Shown here one piece after another: positions 54,054 to 62,294 of a stretch of 64,000 bases of DNA. The notes under the pieces were generated by a model. It was given only the letters and a program-made list of their open reading frames with translations. It did no database searches and had not been told where the DNA came from. Location of the stretch: contig NZ_CAKVGN010000002.1 in the NCBI RefSeq assembly GCF_934747485.1, positions 1-64,000 of the forward strand, read 5' to 3'. Source of the stretch: an uncultured Brachyspira sp. GTDB lineage: Bacteria > Spirochaetota > Brachyspiria > Brachyspirales > Brachyspiraceae. Within the stretch, counting starts at the first letter, position 1, and each line of letters begins with the position of its first letter. A program made the position numbers and the translations under genes.

Positions 54054-55526
54054 ATGAATGTATTTATGATTTCAAGTGAAGCCTATCCATTTTCAAAAAC
54101 TGGAGGCTTGGGAGATATTGCCGGAAATCTTCCGCATGCTTTAAAACAAGTAAATGTTAATAGTTCTTTAATCATACCGCTTTATAAAGACAATTATAAA
54201 TTAATCAATAATAATTTATACACCACATTCAATATAAAACTTGGCTCAGAAACAATAAAAACAGAAATCATTAAACATAAATATAATAATATAGATGTTT
54301 ATTTTGTAAAGAATGATTTTTTATTTAAAAGAGACGGCATATATTCAGAAAACTCTAAAGATTATGAAGACAATGCAAAAAGATTTATAGCTTTTACTAA
54401 GAGTGCTATAGAATTATTAATTTATTTACACAAAAAAGAAAATATTAAATTAGACATAGTTCATTTACATGATTGGCAAAGTGCATTGGCGGCCATTTAT
54501 ATAAAAGAAATATACAACACTGAAGAAGCTTTTAAAAACACCAAAGTAGTATTTACTATTCATAACTTAGCCTATCAGGGTAATTTTAATACAGATATAT
54601 ATTCACTTCTAAATATCTCTTGGAAATACTTCATACCAAGCAGAATAGAGTTTTATGGATATGTGAGCTTTATAAAGGCAGGCATTATACTTTCGGACAT
54701 AGTAACAACAGTAAGCCCAAATTATGCCAAAGAGATACAAACAGAAGAGTTTGGATGCGGATTAAATAATTTACTTTTAAACAAAAATGAACAAGGTAAA
54801 TTATTCGGCGTGTTAAACGGTATGCATGACACTCAATGGAATCCAAAAACAGATAAATATATAAAACATAATTATGATATAAATACAAAAGAAAAAAAGA
54901 AATTAATAAGAAATGCTTTATATAAAGAATTAAAAATAAAAGAAAAAAATTATCCATTAGTTACAATGATATCAAGATTTGACCCTCAAAAGGGGCTTGA
55001 TTTAATATATTCATCTTTCTTTGAACTTTCTACCTATGATGCTAATTTTATATTTTTGTTTAGCAGTAATAATTATTTTAAAGATTTTGAAAATGATTTT
55101 GTAGCGAGAGTTAAGAGAGCAAAAAATATAAGAGTATTATTTTTATTTGATGAAGCATTAGCACATAAGCTAACAGCAGCAAGCGACATATATTTAATGC
55201 CAAGCAGATTTGAGCCCTGCGGTCTTAATCAAATATACAGCATGAAATATGGAAGCCTTCCAATAGTGCATTCTGTAGGAGGTCTTAAAGATACAGTTAT
55301 AAATTACAACGGAGCTAAAACAATAAAAAAAGCAACAGGTTTTTCATTTAATGAATATTCTCAAAAGTCATTTGTTGAGGCTATGGACTTAGCTTTTGAT
55401 TTATATTATAATAATAAAAATCATTTCGATAATCTTGTAGATAATGCTATGAAAAAAGATTATTCGCTTTTAAAAACTGCTTTAGAATATAAAAAACTTT
55501 ATAATAAAGTTTTAAAAAATAAATAA
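54054..55526 (+). CDS. glgA: Glycogen (starch) synthase
   Basis: A 490-residue GT5 enzyme that extends glycogen from ADP-glucose. The N-terminal KTGGL motif (FSKTGGLGDIAGNLPHALK, residues 14-32) binds the sugar nucleotide. The acceptor-side HLHDWQSAL, VFTIHNLAYQGNF and LNGMHDTQWNP blocks follow. The C-terminal domain has ISRFDPQKGLDL and the catalytic E-x-x-x-x-x-x-E region SRFEPCGLNQIYSMKYG. Length is normal. No other glg gene is adjacent. yajQ follows 22 bp downstream and may be co-transcribed. Confidence 0.95.
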   Translation: MNVFMISSEAYPFSKTGGLGDIAGNLPHALKQVNVNSSLIIPLYKDNYKLINNNLYTTFNIKLGSETIKTEIIKHKYNNIDVYFVKNDFLFKRDGIYSENSKDYEDNAKRFIAFTKSAIELLIYLHKKENIKLDIVHLHDWQSALAAIYIKEIYNTEEAFKNTKVVFTIHNLAYQGNFNTDIYSLLNISWKYFIPSRIEFYGYVSFIKAGIILSDIVTTVSPNYAKEIQTEEFGCGLNNLLLNKNEQGKLFGVLNGMHDTQWNPKTDKYIKHNYDINTKEKKKLIRNALYKELKIKEKNYPLVTMISRFDPQKGLDLIYSSFFELSTYDANFIFLFSSNNYFKDFENDFVARVKRAKNIRVLFLFDEALAHKLTAASDIYLMPSRFEPCGLNQIYSMKYGSLPIVHSVGGLKDTVINYNGAKTIKKATGFSFNEYSQKSFVEAMDLAFDLYYNNKNHFDNLVDNAMKKDYSLLKTALEYKKLYNKVLKNK

Positions 55527-55548
55527 AAAAATCATTTAGGAGGGGTTT

Positions 55549-56046
55549 ATGCCAAAAGATCCAAGCTTTGATATAGTTTCAGTAGTAGATATGCAGGTTA
55601 TGGACGATTGTGTTAATGTTGCTGTAAAAGAAATAAGCAATAGATTCGATTTTAAAGGGCAAAATATCACAATAGAATTAAACAAAGGTGAAAAAACTGT
55701 AACCATAACAGCACCTGCAGAGTTTGTACTTAATCAAGTAAAAGATATTTTATTTCAGAAGTTTATTAAAAGAGGCTTAAATCAAAAAAGTTTAAGAGAA
55801 AAGAAAAAAGAGAAAGCAAGCGGCGATGCTGTAAGAGAGATAAATGAAATAGTTAATGGTATAGATAAAGATTTAGCTAAAGAAATAGTAAAAGATATAA
55901 AAGACATGAAATTAAAAGTTCAAGCAAGCATACAAGATGAGCAAGTAAGAGTATCCGGTGCTAAAAAAGATGATTTACAAGCTGTAATTACTATGCTAAA
56001 AGGAAAAGATTATCCTATACCTTTGCAATTTGTAAACTTTAGATAA
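55549..56046 (+). CDS. yajQ: YajQ-family nucleotide-binding protein
   Basis: A 165-residue protein that starts [20 protein letters not shown] and contains [11 protein letters not shown], a hallmark of YajQ (UPF0234). Two ferredoxin-like halves are joined by a Lys-rich stretch ([20 protein letters not shown]). YajQ relatives bind nucleotides or RNA and, in some bacteria, cyclic di-GMP; the role here is not known. It has a GGAGG ribosome-binding site and lies just behind glgA. A strong terminator follows. Confidence 0.94.
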   Translation: MPKDPSFDIVSVVDMQVMDDCVNVAVKEISNRFDFKGQNITIELNKGEKTVTITAPAEFVLNQVKDILFQKFIKRGLNQKSLREKKKEKASGDAVREINEIVNGIDKDLAKEIVKDIKDMKLKVQASIQDEQVRVSGAKKDDLQAVITMLKGKDYPIPLQFVNFR

Positions 56047-56070
56047 TAATAATTTCATAATCGTTAAAAC

Positions 56071-56113
56071 AAAAAAGGCTTTATTATTTAATAATAATAA
56101 TAGAGCCTTTTTT
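56071..56113. terminator. Bidirectional hairpin terminator
   Basis: AAAAAAGGCTTTA pairs with TAGAGCCTTTTTT (with one G-U or mismatch), between the convergent yajQ and thioredoxin genes. Confidence 0.8.
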
Positions 56114-56132
56114 ATTTAAGCAAGCTAAAATA

Positions 56133-56450
56133 TTATAGCATGCTATCAACCATAGCTTTAATGTTTTCAATAGTAGCTTCTTCTTTAGTTACTTCTTTTA
56201 CTTTAGCACCGTCTTTATAGATGGCAATAGTAGGAAGACCTAAAATCTTTTCACGAATAGCTAATCTTCTTGCTTTAGAAGTATTAAAAGAATAGAAAGG
56301 TACTTTACCTTCATATTGTTTAGCTAATTCATGAACATGAGGCATTAATGCTTTACAAGGTTCACAAGTATCGCCGAAATAATCAACTAGGCATAATTCT
56401 TTTGAATTAATAACCTTCTCATCAAAAGTATCTTTATCTAATTCTACCAT
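56133..56450 (-). CDS. trxA: Thioredoxin, glycine-reductase type
   Basis: A 105-residue thioredoxin with active site CEPC (Cys29, Cys32) in [13 protein letters not shown], instead of the usual WCGPC. The Trp before the first Cys is also absent. The stretch [20 protein letters not shown] and the [16 protein letters not shown] end match, from memory, the thioredoxins that serve glycine/betaine reductases in Clostridium and Eubacterium, which have GCVPC-like sites. It probably passes electrons to a selenoprotein reductase encoded elsewhere. No thioredoxin reductase gene is adjacent. Transcribed alone. Confidence 0.9.
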   Translation of the reverse strand: MVELDKDTFDEKVINSKELCLVDYFGDTCEPCKALMPHVHELAKQYEGKVPFYSFNTSKARRLAIREKILGLPTIAIYKDGAKVKEVTKEEATIENIKAMVDSML

Positions 56451-56703
56451 AATAAAACTCCTATTATTAATATATTTTTATACGATTAATTATACAAAAA
56501 ATATAGCCATAGTCAAGAGAAGATACAATTTATTATTAATATATAATAAGATAAATAGCTATTTTTTAATTATTGTTTAATTGTTTTTTTATTTATTTAA
56601 AAATTACATATTATTTATATATTAATTTGATATATACTAAAAAGTTAAAGATATATTATAAAAACTAAAAATATTATTACAGAATACTAACTTAATATAA
56701 TAA

Positions 56704-58104
56704 TTATTTATTTACAGGTATTCTTAAAAAGATTTCCGAGCCTATAGAAAGCACATTGCTGTCAAGTTTATTCCAAGCCTTAATCTCAGCAACATCAACT
56801 TTAAACTTCCTTGCTATAATCCAAAGAGTATCTCCTGCTCTTATATGATACATTATGTCTTTATATTCATAATCAGGAGGAGGCAAAGATTCAAAATATA
56901 CAAACTTACCTTCTCTTATTCTCTCTTGCTCTTCCTCATATTGAGCCAAATCCACCTGCTTAGCATTGTCTAGTCCCTGAATAGGAATCATTACCTGTTG
57001 ACCTATATTTAAATTTCTTGATTTTAATTTGTTTATCTCAACAATAGCCTGCATAGGCACATTATAAAATCTAGATAAATGCGAAAGTGTTTCATTCATT
57101 TTTACTTCATGTCTTCTAAATGTCACTCTCTCTGAAGCGGGAATCTTACCGAAAGTATCATAAAATAATTGCTCTTTTCCTTCAGGTATTCTTAAAGGAT
57201 AACGCACCATACCAGGAGGAGTTACACCTCTTGACAAATGCGGATTAAGTGCCTTTAAATCTTCTGTTTCAGCATCTATCATATCTGCTATTATAGATAA
57301 ATCAGCTGCATCATCAACATAAACCAAATCACCCTCTGGAAAAACTACTTTTGGCTTGTTAATCTTAAATCCAAACTTCTCTGGGTTTTTCGCTATAATA
57401 ACAGAGGCTACATATTTAGGTATATACTCTTCAGTTTCTTTAGGAAGCACTTTAGCCTTAAGCAAATCATAAAAATTATTGCTTTTAACTTGCTTAATAG
57501 CCCTAGATATTCTTCCCCCTCCTGCATTATATGCTATTAACGCAATAACCCAAGATTTAAAATTTTCATCAAGCCTCATCAAATGCTCAGCAGCCGCCTT
57601 TGTAGAACGTTCTGGGTCAAACCTGTCATCAGACCAATAATTAACTTTTAAATTATATATAGCACCAGTCATAGGCATAAACTGCCAAAGCCCTGCAGCA
57701 CCGGCATGCGAAACAGCCTGAGGATAAAAACTGCTCTCTATTATAGGTAAATAAGCTAAATCTTCAGGAACTCCTTTTTCAGCAAATACTTGTTTTATGT
57801 AAGGCAAATATATCTGTGCCCTGTCAATAATCTTTTGCATATGAGGACGCCAGCTTCCCTGATACTTGTCTAAATAGTAAGAAACTCTCTCTGTACGAAA
57901 ATCATCAACATTAAATCCCCTAAGCTCTACTACTTTAATATCGCTTCCAAGTGCTTCACCATAAACCGTAAGCTCATAAAGATTAACGCCGTCTAAACCC
58001 TTTCGTAAATATAAATCAAAAGTATCGCAGGAGTTAACAAAAAAAATTAAAACTATCAAAAATATAGCTAATATGCTTTTTCTTTTTAAGACTTTTATTT
58101 TCAT
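56704..58104 (-). CDS. MltD-like lytic murein transglycosylase lipoprotein with LysM domains
   Basis: A 466-residue envelope enzyme that cleaves peptidoglycan glycan strands. The lipobox FVNSC puts the mature N-terminus at Cys26. The SLT domain (about 95-240) has the catalytic Glu in PIIESSFYPQAVSHAGAAGL, then WQFMPMTGAIY and YNAGGGRISRAI. Two LysM domains follow (about 330-375 and 415-460: MNETLSHLSRFYNVPMQAI and AGDTLWIIARKFKVDVAEI). The overall order is that of MltD. Its own promoter is not clear in the 253-bp gap to thioredoxin; the gap downstream holds nothing recognisable. Confidence 0.92.
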   Translation of the reverse strand: MKIKVLKRKSILAIFLIVLIFFVNSCDTFDLYLRKGLDGVNLYELTVYGEALGSDIKVVELRGFNVDDFRTERVSYYLDKYQGSWRPHMQKIIDRAQIYLPYIKQVFAEKGVPEDLAYLPIIESSFYPQAVSHAGAAGLWQFMPMTGAIYNLKVNYWSDDRFDPERSTKAAAEHLMRLDENFKSWVIALIAYNAGGGRISRAIKQVKSNNFYDLLKAKVLPKETEEYIPKYVASVIIAKNPEKFGFKINKPKVVFPEGDLVYVDDAADLSIIADMIDAETEDLKALNPHLSRGVTPPGMVRYPLRIPEGKEQLFYDTFGKIPASERVTFRRHEVKMNETLSHLSRFYNVPMQAIVEINKLKSRNLNIGQQVMIPIQGLDNAKQVDLAQYEEEQERIREGKFVYFESLPPPDYEYKDIMYHIRAGDTLWIIARKFKVDVAEIKAWNKLDSNVLSIGSEIFLRIPVNK

Positions 58105-58193
58105 GATTATTAATGAATATATTTAACATTTTTTTTTAATATTTGCAAGTATGTAATTATCTTTTAAACTTTATACTAAAGCAATCGTAATAG

Positions 58194-58222
58194 TTGACAA
58201 TTTTTACAATTAAAAATATTAT
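58194..58222 (+). promoter_or_regulatory. Promoter for the zinc-ribbon membrane protein gene
   Basis: TTGACA (58194-58199), a 17-bp spacer and TATTAT (58217-58222), 42 bp before the start codon. Confidence 0.6.
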
Positions 58223-58263
58223 ATAGCCTATAACTTACACAGGTATGGAGATAAAATAAAACT

Positions 58264-58722
58264 ATGGCTAAAATTGTAAAATGTAAATACTGTAAAACTG
58301 TTAATGATAAATATGCCAAACAATGTAAATCTTGCGGAAAAGTGTTGTATCCAGAAATATCCTTTAAAAAAGCAACTATTATAACTGTAATATTAGATGC
58401 TATATTTGCTTTTATATATATTTTTGGAATATTTTTATTTATATATAATGCTAATAATAATGAAACACCAAAATATATAAGTTTACTTCCTGCACCAAAT
58501 AGTATTTCATTCTTTGTTATTATATTAATAATGTTATGTTTTGCTATTATAAAGATACTATATATATTAAATGTGTTTATTTTGAAAAAAGATATTATTT
58601 ATACTATAAGAAGAGTTAGTTTATTTTTTGAAGCTATAATAATGTTTCCTTTACAGACAATATTAGGTTTATATTTTTATGATATAGCAACCAGCGAAGA
58701 TAAAGCAAAAAACAATAATTAA
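58264..58722 (+). CDS. Zinc-ribbon membrane protein of unknown function
   Basis: A 152-residue protein with an N-terminal zinc ribbon (CKYCKTVNDKYAKQCKSCGK, residues 7-26: two CxxC pairs). Three or four membrane helices follow (about 38-60, 78-105 and 118-140). Zinc ribbons on small membrane proteins usually face the cytoplasm and bind proteins or nucleic acid. Its stop codon overlaps that of cdsA on the other strand by four bases. No function can be assigned. Confidence 0.75.
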   Translation: MAKIVKCKYCKTVNDKYAKQCKSCGKVLYPEISFKKATIITVILDAIFAFIYIFGIFLFIYNANNNETPKYISLLPAPNSISFFVIILIMLCFAIIKILYILNVFILKKDIIYTIRRVSLFFEAIIMFPLQTILGLYFYDIATSEDKAKNNN

Positions 58723-59627
58723 TTTAATAATATTATTATGATGTAATAAGATATAGGTGCAGTTAATATCACGCTGTCAAATATATCAAATACCCCACCA
58801 TGACCTGGGAACATCTTGCTTGAATCTTTTGTGTCATACATTCTTTTAATTAGGCTCTCTCCCATATCCCCAAGAAAACCTGTTAATGTAAATATTATAG
58901 TAAGCCATATTATCTGTGATAGAGAAAATGTAGGTATATCCTTACCAAGCACCAAACTTAAATAGCCATTTGAATATAAATAATAATAAAGTATAGAAAT
59001 AGGTATTGTGAACAAAAACATACCCACTAAACCTTCATAACTTTTGTTTGGAGAGGCACTATTTGAAAGTTTATGTTTTCCAAATTTCCTTCCAACCACA
59101 TATCCACCTGTATCGCTAAGCCAAGCACATAGTAATATAAAAACAATATAATATTTTCCGCTAGGCATAAAACGCATTAAAGATATATGCCATACCCCAA
59201 GCCCAACATATATAAAACAAAATACAGCAGTAAGTATTGCCCTGCCCCTCTCTTCAAAAGTAGATACATTAACCTTAAACATATTTATGATAAAAAGAGC
59301 AGCTATTAAAGCAAATACCATAACAAGCGATAGATTCATAGAAATATTATTTATCTGAGTAAACTTATAAAGACGGGAAAAATCACCATGAAGTATATTA
59401 TTTCCGCATATAGTAATAATATAGCCTAAAACCATTGCAGCTATAGTAGTAACAACAGTTCTAAAATTCTTCTGCCTATAAACTTTTGCCATATTAAATA
59501 TTTCTAATGTGCTTATTATAGAGATAGCTAATATTAAAGCATGAAAGAGAAAAATAACTCTATTGTAAAGCAAAATAATAGTAAATAACGGTAAAGTTAA
59601 TGCTACAGATATAAGCCTTCCCTTCAT
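58719..59627 (-). CDS. cdsA: Phosphatidate cytidylyltransferase
   Basis: A 302-residue polytopic inner-membrane enzyme making CDP-diacylglycerol. Family motifs are LCAWLSDTGGYVVGRKFGKH, SPNKSYEGLVG and the C-terminal signature block. In that block, ESLIKRMYDTKDSSKMFPGH then GGVFDIFDS fits the CDP-diglyceride synthase pattern, except that the usual Arg in DRFD is Ile here (DIFD). It is the third gene of frr-uppS-cdsA, 3 bp after uppS, the common bacterial order; dxr and rseP, which often follow, are not here. Its last bases overlap the zinc-ribbon gene. Confidence 0.93.
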   Translation of the reverse strand: MKGRLISVALTLPLFTIILLYNRVIFLFHALILAISIISTLEIFNMAKVYRQKNFRTVVTTIAAMVLGYIITICGNNILHGDFSRLYKFTQINNISMNLSLVMVFALIAALFIINMFKVNVSTFEERGRAILTAVFCFIYVGLGVWHISLMRFMPSGKYYIVFILLCAWLSDTGGYVVGRKFGKHKLSNSASPNKSYEGLVGMFLFTIPISILYYYLYSNGYLSLVLGKDIPTFSLSQIIWLTIIFTLTGFLGDMGESLIKRMYDTKDSSKMFPGHGGVFDIFDSVILTAPISYYIIIILLN

Positions 59628-59630
59628 ATT

Positions 59631-60356
59631 TTATAAGCCTCCATACCTTCTGTTTCTGTTTGAATATTCTTCTATAGCTTCTTTAAAATTCTCTTTAGAA
59701 AAATCCGGCCACAGTATATCAGTAAAATATAATTCAGTGTATGATGCCTGATACATTAAAAAGTTACTTAATCTATGCTCTCCGGAAGTTCTTATTAAAA
59801 AATCTGGGTCTGGTATGTCTTTTGTATATAAATAATTTCCTATAGAATTCTCATCAATATCTTCTATATTAATTTTATTTGTTAATACATCAAAATACAT
59901 ATTTTTTACAGCAGTTTTAAGTTCATCTCTAAAACCATAATTTAATGCTAATACCACTGTAAGCATTGGATTTTTACATTTCTCAAGAGTTTCTTTTTCT
60001 GTTTCCTCTATAGTTTTTATAGTGTCTTTTGGAAACTTGGAAATATCACCTATATGTTTTACCAAAATATTATTTGAAACAAGTCTTTTAATTTCTTTTT
60101 TATAGAATTCTTTTAGAAGTTTAAATAATGCTTTTTTTTCTTCTTCAGGTCTTTTCCAATTCTCTGTAGAAAAAGCATATAGTGTTAAATATTTAATATT
60201 AAGTTCACAACATGCTTCAACTATATTAATAACATTTTCGCTTCCAGCCCTATGTCCAAAACTTCTGGATTTGTTGCGGGCTTTAGCCCATCTGCCGTTA
60301 CCGTCCATAATTATAGCAACATGTGAAGGAACTTTATTATCCTTTTCTGTCATCAT
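59631..60356 (-). CDS. uppS: Undecaprenyl diphosphate synthase
   Basis: A 241-residue cis-prenyltransferase that makes the C55 lipid carrier for murein synthesis. It has HVAIIMDGNGRWAK (catalytic Asp), FGHRAGSENV, the TLYAFSTENWKRP motif and, near the end, FLIRTSGEHRLSNFLMYQAS, then YTELYFTDILWPDF. All are standard for UppS. It begins ATG-ATG two bases after the frr stop codon and runs into cdsA. Together with mraY elsewhere in the window it supplies lipid-linked murein precursors. Confidence 0.96.
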   Translation of the reverse strand: MMTEKDNKVPSHVAIIMDGNGRWAKARNKSRSFGHRAGSENVINIVEACCELNIKYLTLYAFSTENWKRPEEEKKALFKLLKEFYKKEIKRLVSNNILVKHIGDISKFPKDTIKTIEETEKETLEKCKNPMLTVVLALNYGFRDELKTAVKNMYFDVLTNKINIEDIDENSIGNYLYTKDIPDPDFLIRTSGEHRLSNFLMYQASYTELYFTDILWPDFSKENFKEAIEEYSNRNRRYGGL

Positions 60357-60358
60357 AA

Positions 60359-60907
60359 TTATATTTTATCTAATTCTTTTTCCTTTGAAGTAATTAATTC
60401 ATCAACTTTTTTGATATAACTATCAGTATCATTTTGTATTTTTTTCTCAAGATTTTTAGACTCATCTTCAGTAATAGCTTTCTCTTTTAATTCTTTTTTT
60501 ATAATATCATTCTCATCTCTTCTTATATTACGTATAGCGATTTTAGCCTCTTCGCCTCTATGTCTTACACCTTTCTTTAATTCTTCTCTTCTTTCTTTAG
60601 TAAGTTCAGGCACCATAATTCTAATATTGCCGCCGTCATTAAAAGGATTAAAACCCAAATCAGCTTTTAATATAGCCTTTTCTATGTCTCCTACCAATGC
60701 TTTATCAAAAGGCTGTATCATTATAGTTTTTGCATCAGGAGTAGAAACGTTACCTACTTGTTTAAGCGGCATACTGCTGCCGTAAGCTTCCACTTTTACA
60801 CCGTCTAATATAGAAGCATTTGCTCTTCCTGTTCTAATACCTTTTAAATCATTTTGTAAACTATTAATAGCCTTTTCCATTCTATCTTTATAGGATTCTT
60901 TTGACAT
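60359..60907 (-). CDS. frr: Ribosome recycling factor
   Basis: A 182-residue protein that splits the post-termination ribosome with EF-G. It contains the three-helix-bundle pattern with LKGIRTGRANASILDGVKV, then YGSSMPLKQVGNVSTPDAKT and MIQPFDKALVGDIEKAI. Length is typical (185). It is the first gene of frr-uppS-cdsA; tsf and pyrH, often upstream, are not there. The gap to the tRNA promoter (60908-61058) holds no ORF. Confidence 0.96.
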   Translation of the reverse strand: MSKESYKDRMEKAINSLQNDLKGIRTGRANASILDGVKVEAYGSSMPLKQVGNVSTPDAKTIMIQPFDKALVGDIEKAILKADLGFNPFNDGGNIRIMVPELTKERREELKKGVRHRGEEAKIAIRNIRRDENDIIKKELKEKAITEDESKNLEKKIQNDTDSYIKKVDELITSKEKELDKI

Positions 60908-61058
60908 AGATTAAAACCTCTTAAAATTATTTGAATTAATTATAATTTAAGATATAAGTATTGTCAAGTTATTATTATGTAAGTAATTTTTTATATATAA
61001 TCAGTGTTTTAATATCAGCATTAAAATATTTTAACTCAATTTCACTATAAAAAAATAC

Positions 61059-61086
61059 TTGACTTTTTTAATAAATAGTATAATAT
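61059..61086 (+). promoter_or_regulatory. tRNA operon promoter
   Basis: TTGACT (61059-61064), a 16-bp spacer and TAATAT (61081-61086), 20 bp before the initiator tRNA gene. Confidence 0.65.
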
Positions 61087-61105
61087 GCATATCAATATTC
61101 GACAT

Positions 61106-61178
61106 CGCGGGGTGGAGCAGTTGGTAGCTCGTTGGGCTCATAACCCAAAGGCCGTAGGTTCAAGTCCTGCCCCCGCTA
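61106..61178 (+). tRNA. tRNA-fMet (initiator, anticodon CAT)
   Basis: A full cloverleaf of 73 nt folds by hand: acceptor CGCGGGG/CCCCGCT, D arm GAGC/GCTC, anticodon arm TTGGG-CTCATAA-CCCAA, T arm GTAGG/CCTGC with loop TTCAAGT. Two features mark it as the initiator: the first pair is a C-T mismatch, and the anticodon stem has three successive G-C pairs beside the loop. CCA is not encoded. Confidence 0.93.
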
Positions 61179-61214
61179 ATAGCCAATAATAAAGGCTTAT
61201 AAACTTTTTTATTT

Positions 61215-61288
61215 GGCGGCGTGGCTCAGGTGGTTAGAGCATGCGGCTCATATCCGCAGTGTCAGGGGTTCAAGTCCCTTCGCCGCTA
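61215..61288 (+). tRNA. tRNA-Met (elongator, anticodon CAT)
   Basis: A 74-nt cloverleaf: acceptor GGCGGCG/CGCCGCT (with a terminal G-U pair), D arm with GGCTCAGGTGGTTAGAGC, anticodon arm TGCGG-CTCATAT-CCGCA, T arm AGGGG/CCCTT. Anticodon CAT could also be tRNA-Ile2 modified to lysidine, but the sequence looks more like bacterial elongator Met tRNAs. CCA is not encoded. It is 36 bp after the initiator tRNA. Confidence 0.85.
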
Positions 61289-61318
61289 ATAACTTTAATC
61301 AAAAGGCAGGTGAGTTAA

Positions 61319-61528
61319 TTGGTACGTATTTTCGCTAATGAAGGTGAACCAGTTGAAAGCGTTATTAAAAGATTTAGAAGAGCTTGCGAAAACGAAGGCA
61401 TCTTGCAAGAATTAAAAGAAAAACAATTCTACAAAAAACCTTCTCTTGAGAAAAAACTTCAAAGAGAAAAAGCTCTTAAAAGAATGAAAAGAAAAATCAA
61501 AAAAGAACGCAGATTAGGTTTACTATAA
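61319..61528 (+). CDS. rpsU: 30S ribosomal protein bS21
   Basis: A 69-residue basic protein: VRIFANEGEPVESVIKRFRR, then ACENEGILQELKEKQFYKKP and a Lys/Arg-rich tail. It binds the 30S subunit near the anti-Shine-Dalgarno region and aids initiation. The start codon is TTG, supported by AGGTGAG five bases upstream and by the family N-terminus; no ATG or usable GTG exists nearby. Only 30 bp separate it from the elongator tRNA, with no promoter visible between, so it is probably transcribed with both tRNAs. A terminator follows. Confidence 0.93.
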   Translation: MVRIFANEGEPVESVIKRFRRACENEGILQELKEKQFYKKPSLEKKLQREKALKRMKRKIKKERRLGLL

Positions 61529-61550
61529 CTTATCTAATCTAATAAATATT

Positions 61551-61583
61551 AAAGCATTGATAGTTTTTTATTATCAGTGCTTT
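61551..61583 (+). terminator. rpsU terminator
   Basis: AAAGCATTGATA pairs with TATCAGTGCTTT around a T-rich loop (one G-U pair), followed by a run of T. Confidence 0.8.
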
Positions 61584-61618
61584 TTTTATTGCAAAATTAT
61601 ATTATTTAGAATAAACTA

Positions 61619-61647
61619 TTGACTTTTATCTTCTGTAATATTATATT
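61619..61647 (+). promoter_or_regulatory. Candidate promoter for the envelope operon
   Basis: TTGACT (61619-61624), a 17-bp spacer and TATATT (61642-61647), 40 bp before the lipoprotein gene. Confidence 0.6.
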
Positions 61648-61686
61648 AGAACAATAAAATATTGTAGTTTTTCGGAGTATAATATT

Positions 61687-62274
61687 ATGAAAGCAATCAA
61701 ACACATAACAATACTTACTTCTATTTTATCTGTTATAGTATCTTGCGGAGCATCTATGCCGCTTAAAGAGTATAAAGATGCTTCAACTTTAAGAGATAAA
61801 ACAATTAAATATGAGCTTCAAAACTATTCTAAAGAACAATTCGATATAGCTGAAGCAAGCTTTGCAGAAGCAACTATACTTATAGATGAAAATAAAGAAC
61901 CAGATACTGTAAAAGAATTGCTCACTACTGCTTCAAATGCTTATTTAGTTGTTTTAAATGAAGGTTTGCCTGTATATGCTGAAGAATTAAAAACTGAAAC
62001 TTCAAGAAATAGAGTATATTCTAAAGATATTAAAGCATATATAGTTGATAAAGAAAATTATGAACTCGCTGAATTAAATTATATTAATGCTTTATCTGCT
62101 TTAAGCACTAATAATTATGAACTTGCTGTTGATTCTTTCCTTAAAACAAGAGATTATCATAGTAAAGCTTTCTTTAATACAAAAGAACAATTTGATAACA
62201 GCCTTAAAGGAATTCAAGAGGCTGATGATAAAATTAAACAAATAGATGTTTTAGAGCAATCTACTAACAATTAA
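61687..62274 (+). CDS. Lipoprotein with helical repeats
   Basis: A 195-residue lipoprotein; the lipobox VIVSC places the mature start at Cys20. The rest is all-helical and resembles the DUF4398/TPR-like kind of spirochaete lipoprotein, with a repeated YELAELNYINALSALSTNNY-like pattern. It has an adequate ribosome-binding site (TTTTCGGAG). It is the first gene of a three-gene run with the LysM protein (20 bp later) and a cyclophilin. It probably sits on a periplasm-facing membrane surface, working with the LysM protein. Function unknown. Confidence 0.8.
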   Translation: MKAIKHITILTSILSVIVSCGASMPLKEYKDASTLRDKTIKYELQNYSKEQFDIAEASFAEATILIDENKEPDTVKELLTTASNAYLVVLNEGLPVYAEELKTETSRNRVYSKDIKAYIVDKENYELAELNYINALSALSTNNYELAVDSFLKTRDYHSKAFFNTKEQFDNSLKGIQEADDKIKQIDVLEQSTNN

Positions 62275-62294
62275 TATTATATGGAGTTTTTATT

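Noticed and set aside
61215..61288. Second CAT tRNA as tRNA-Ile2
   Set aside because: Not excluded, but the arms look more like elongator Met; the tilS target features were not evident.
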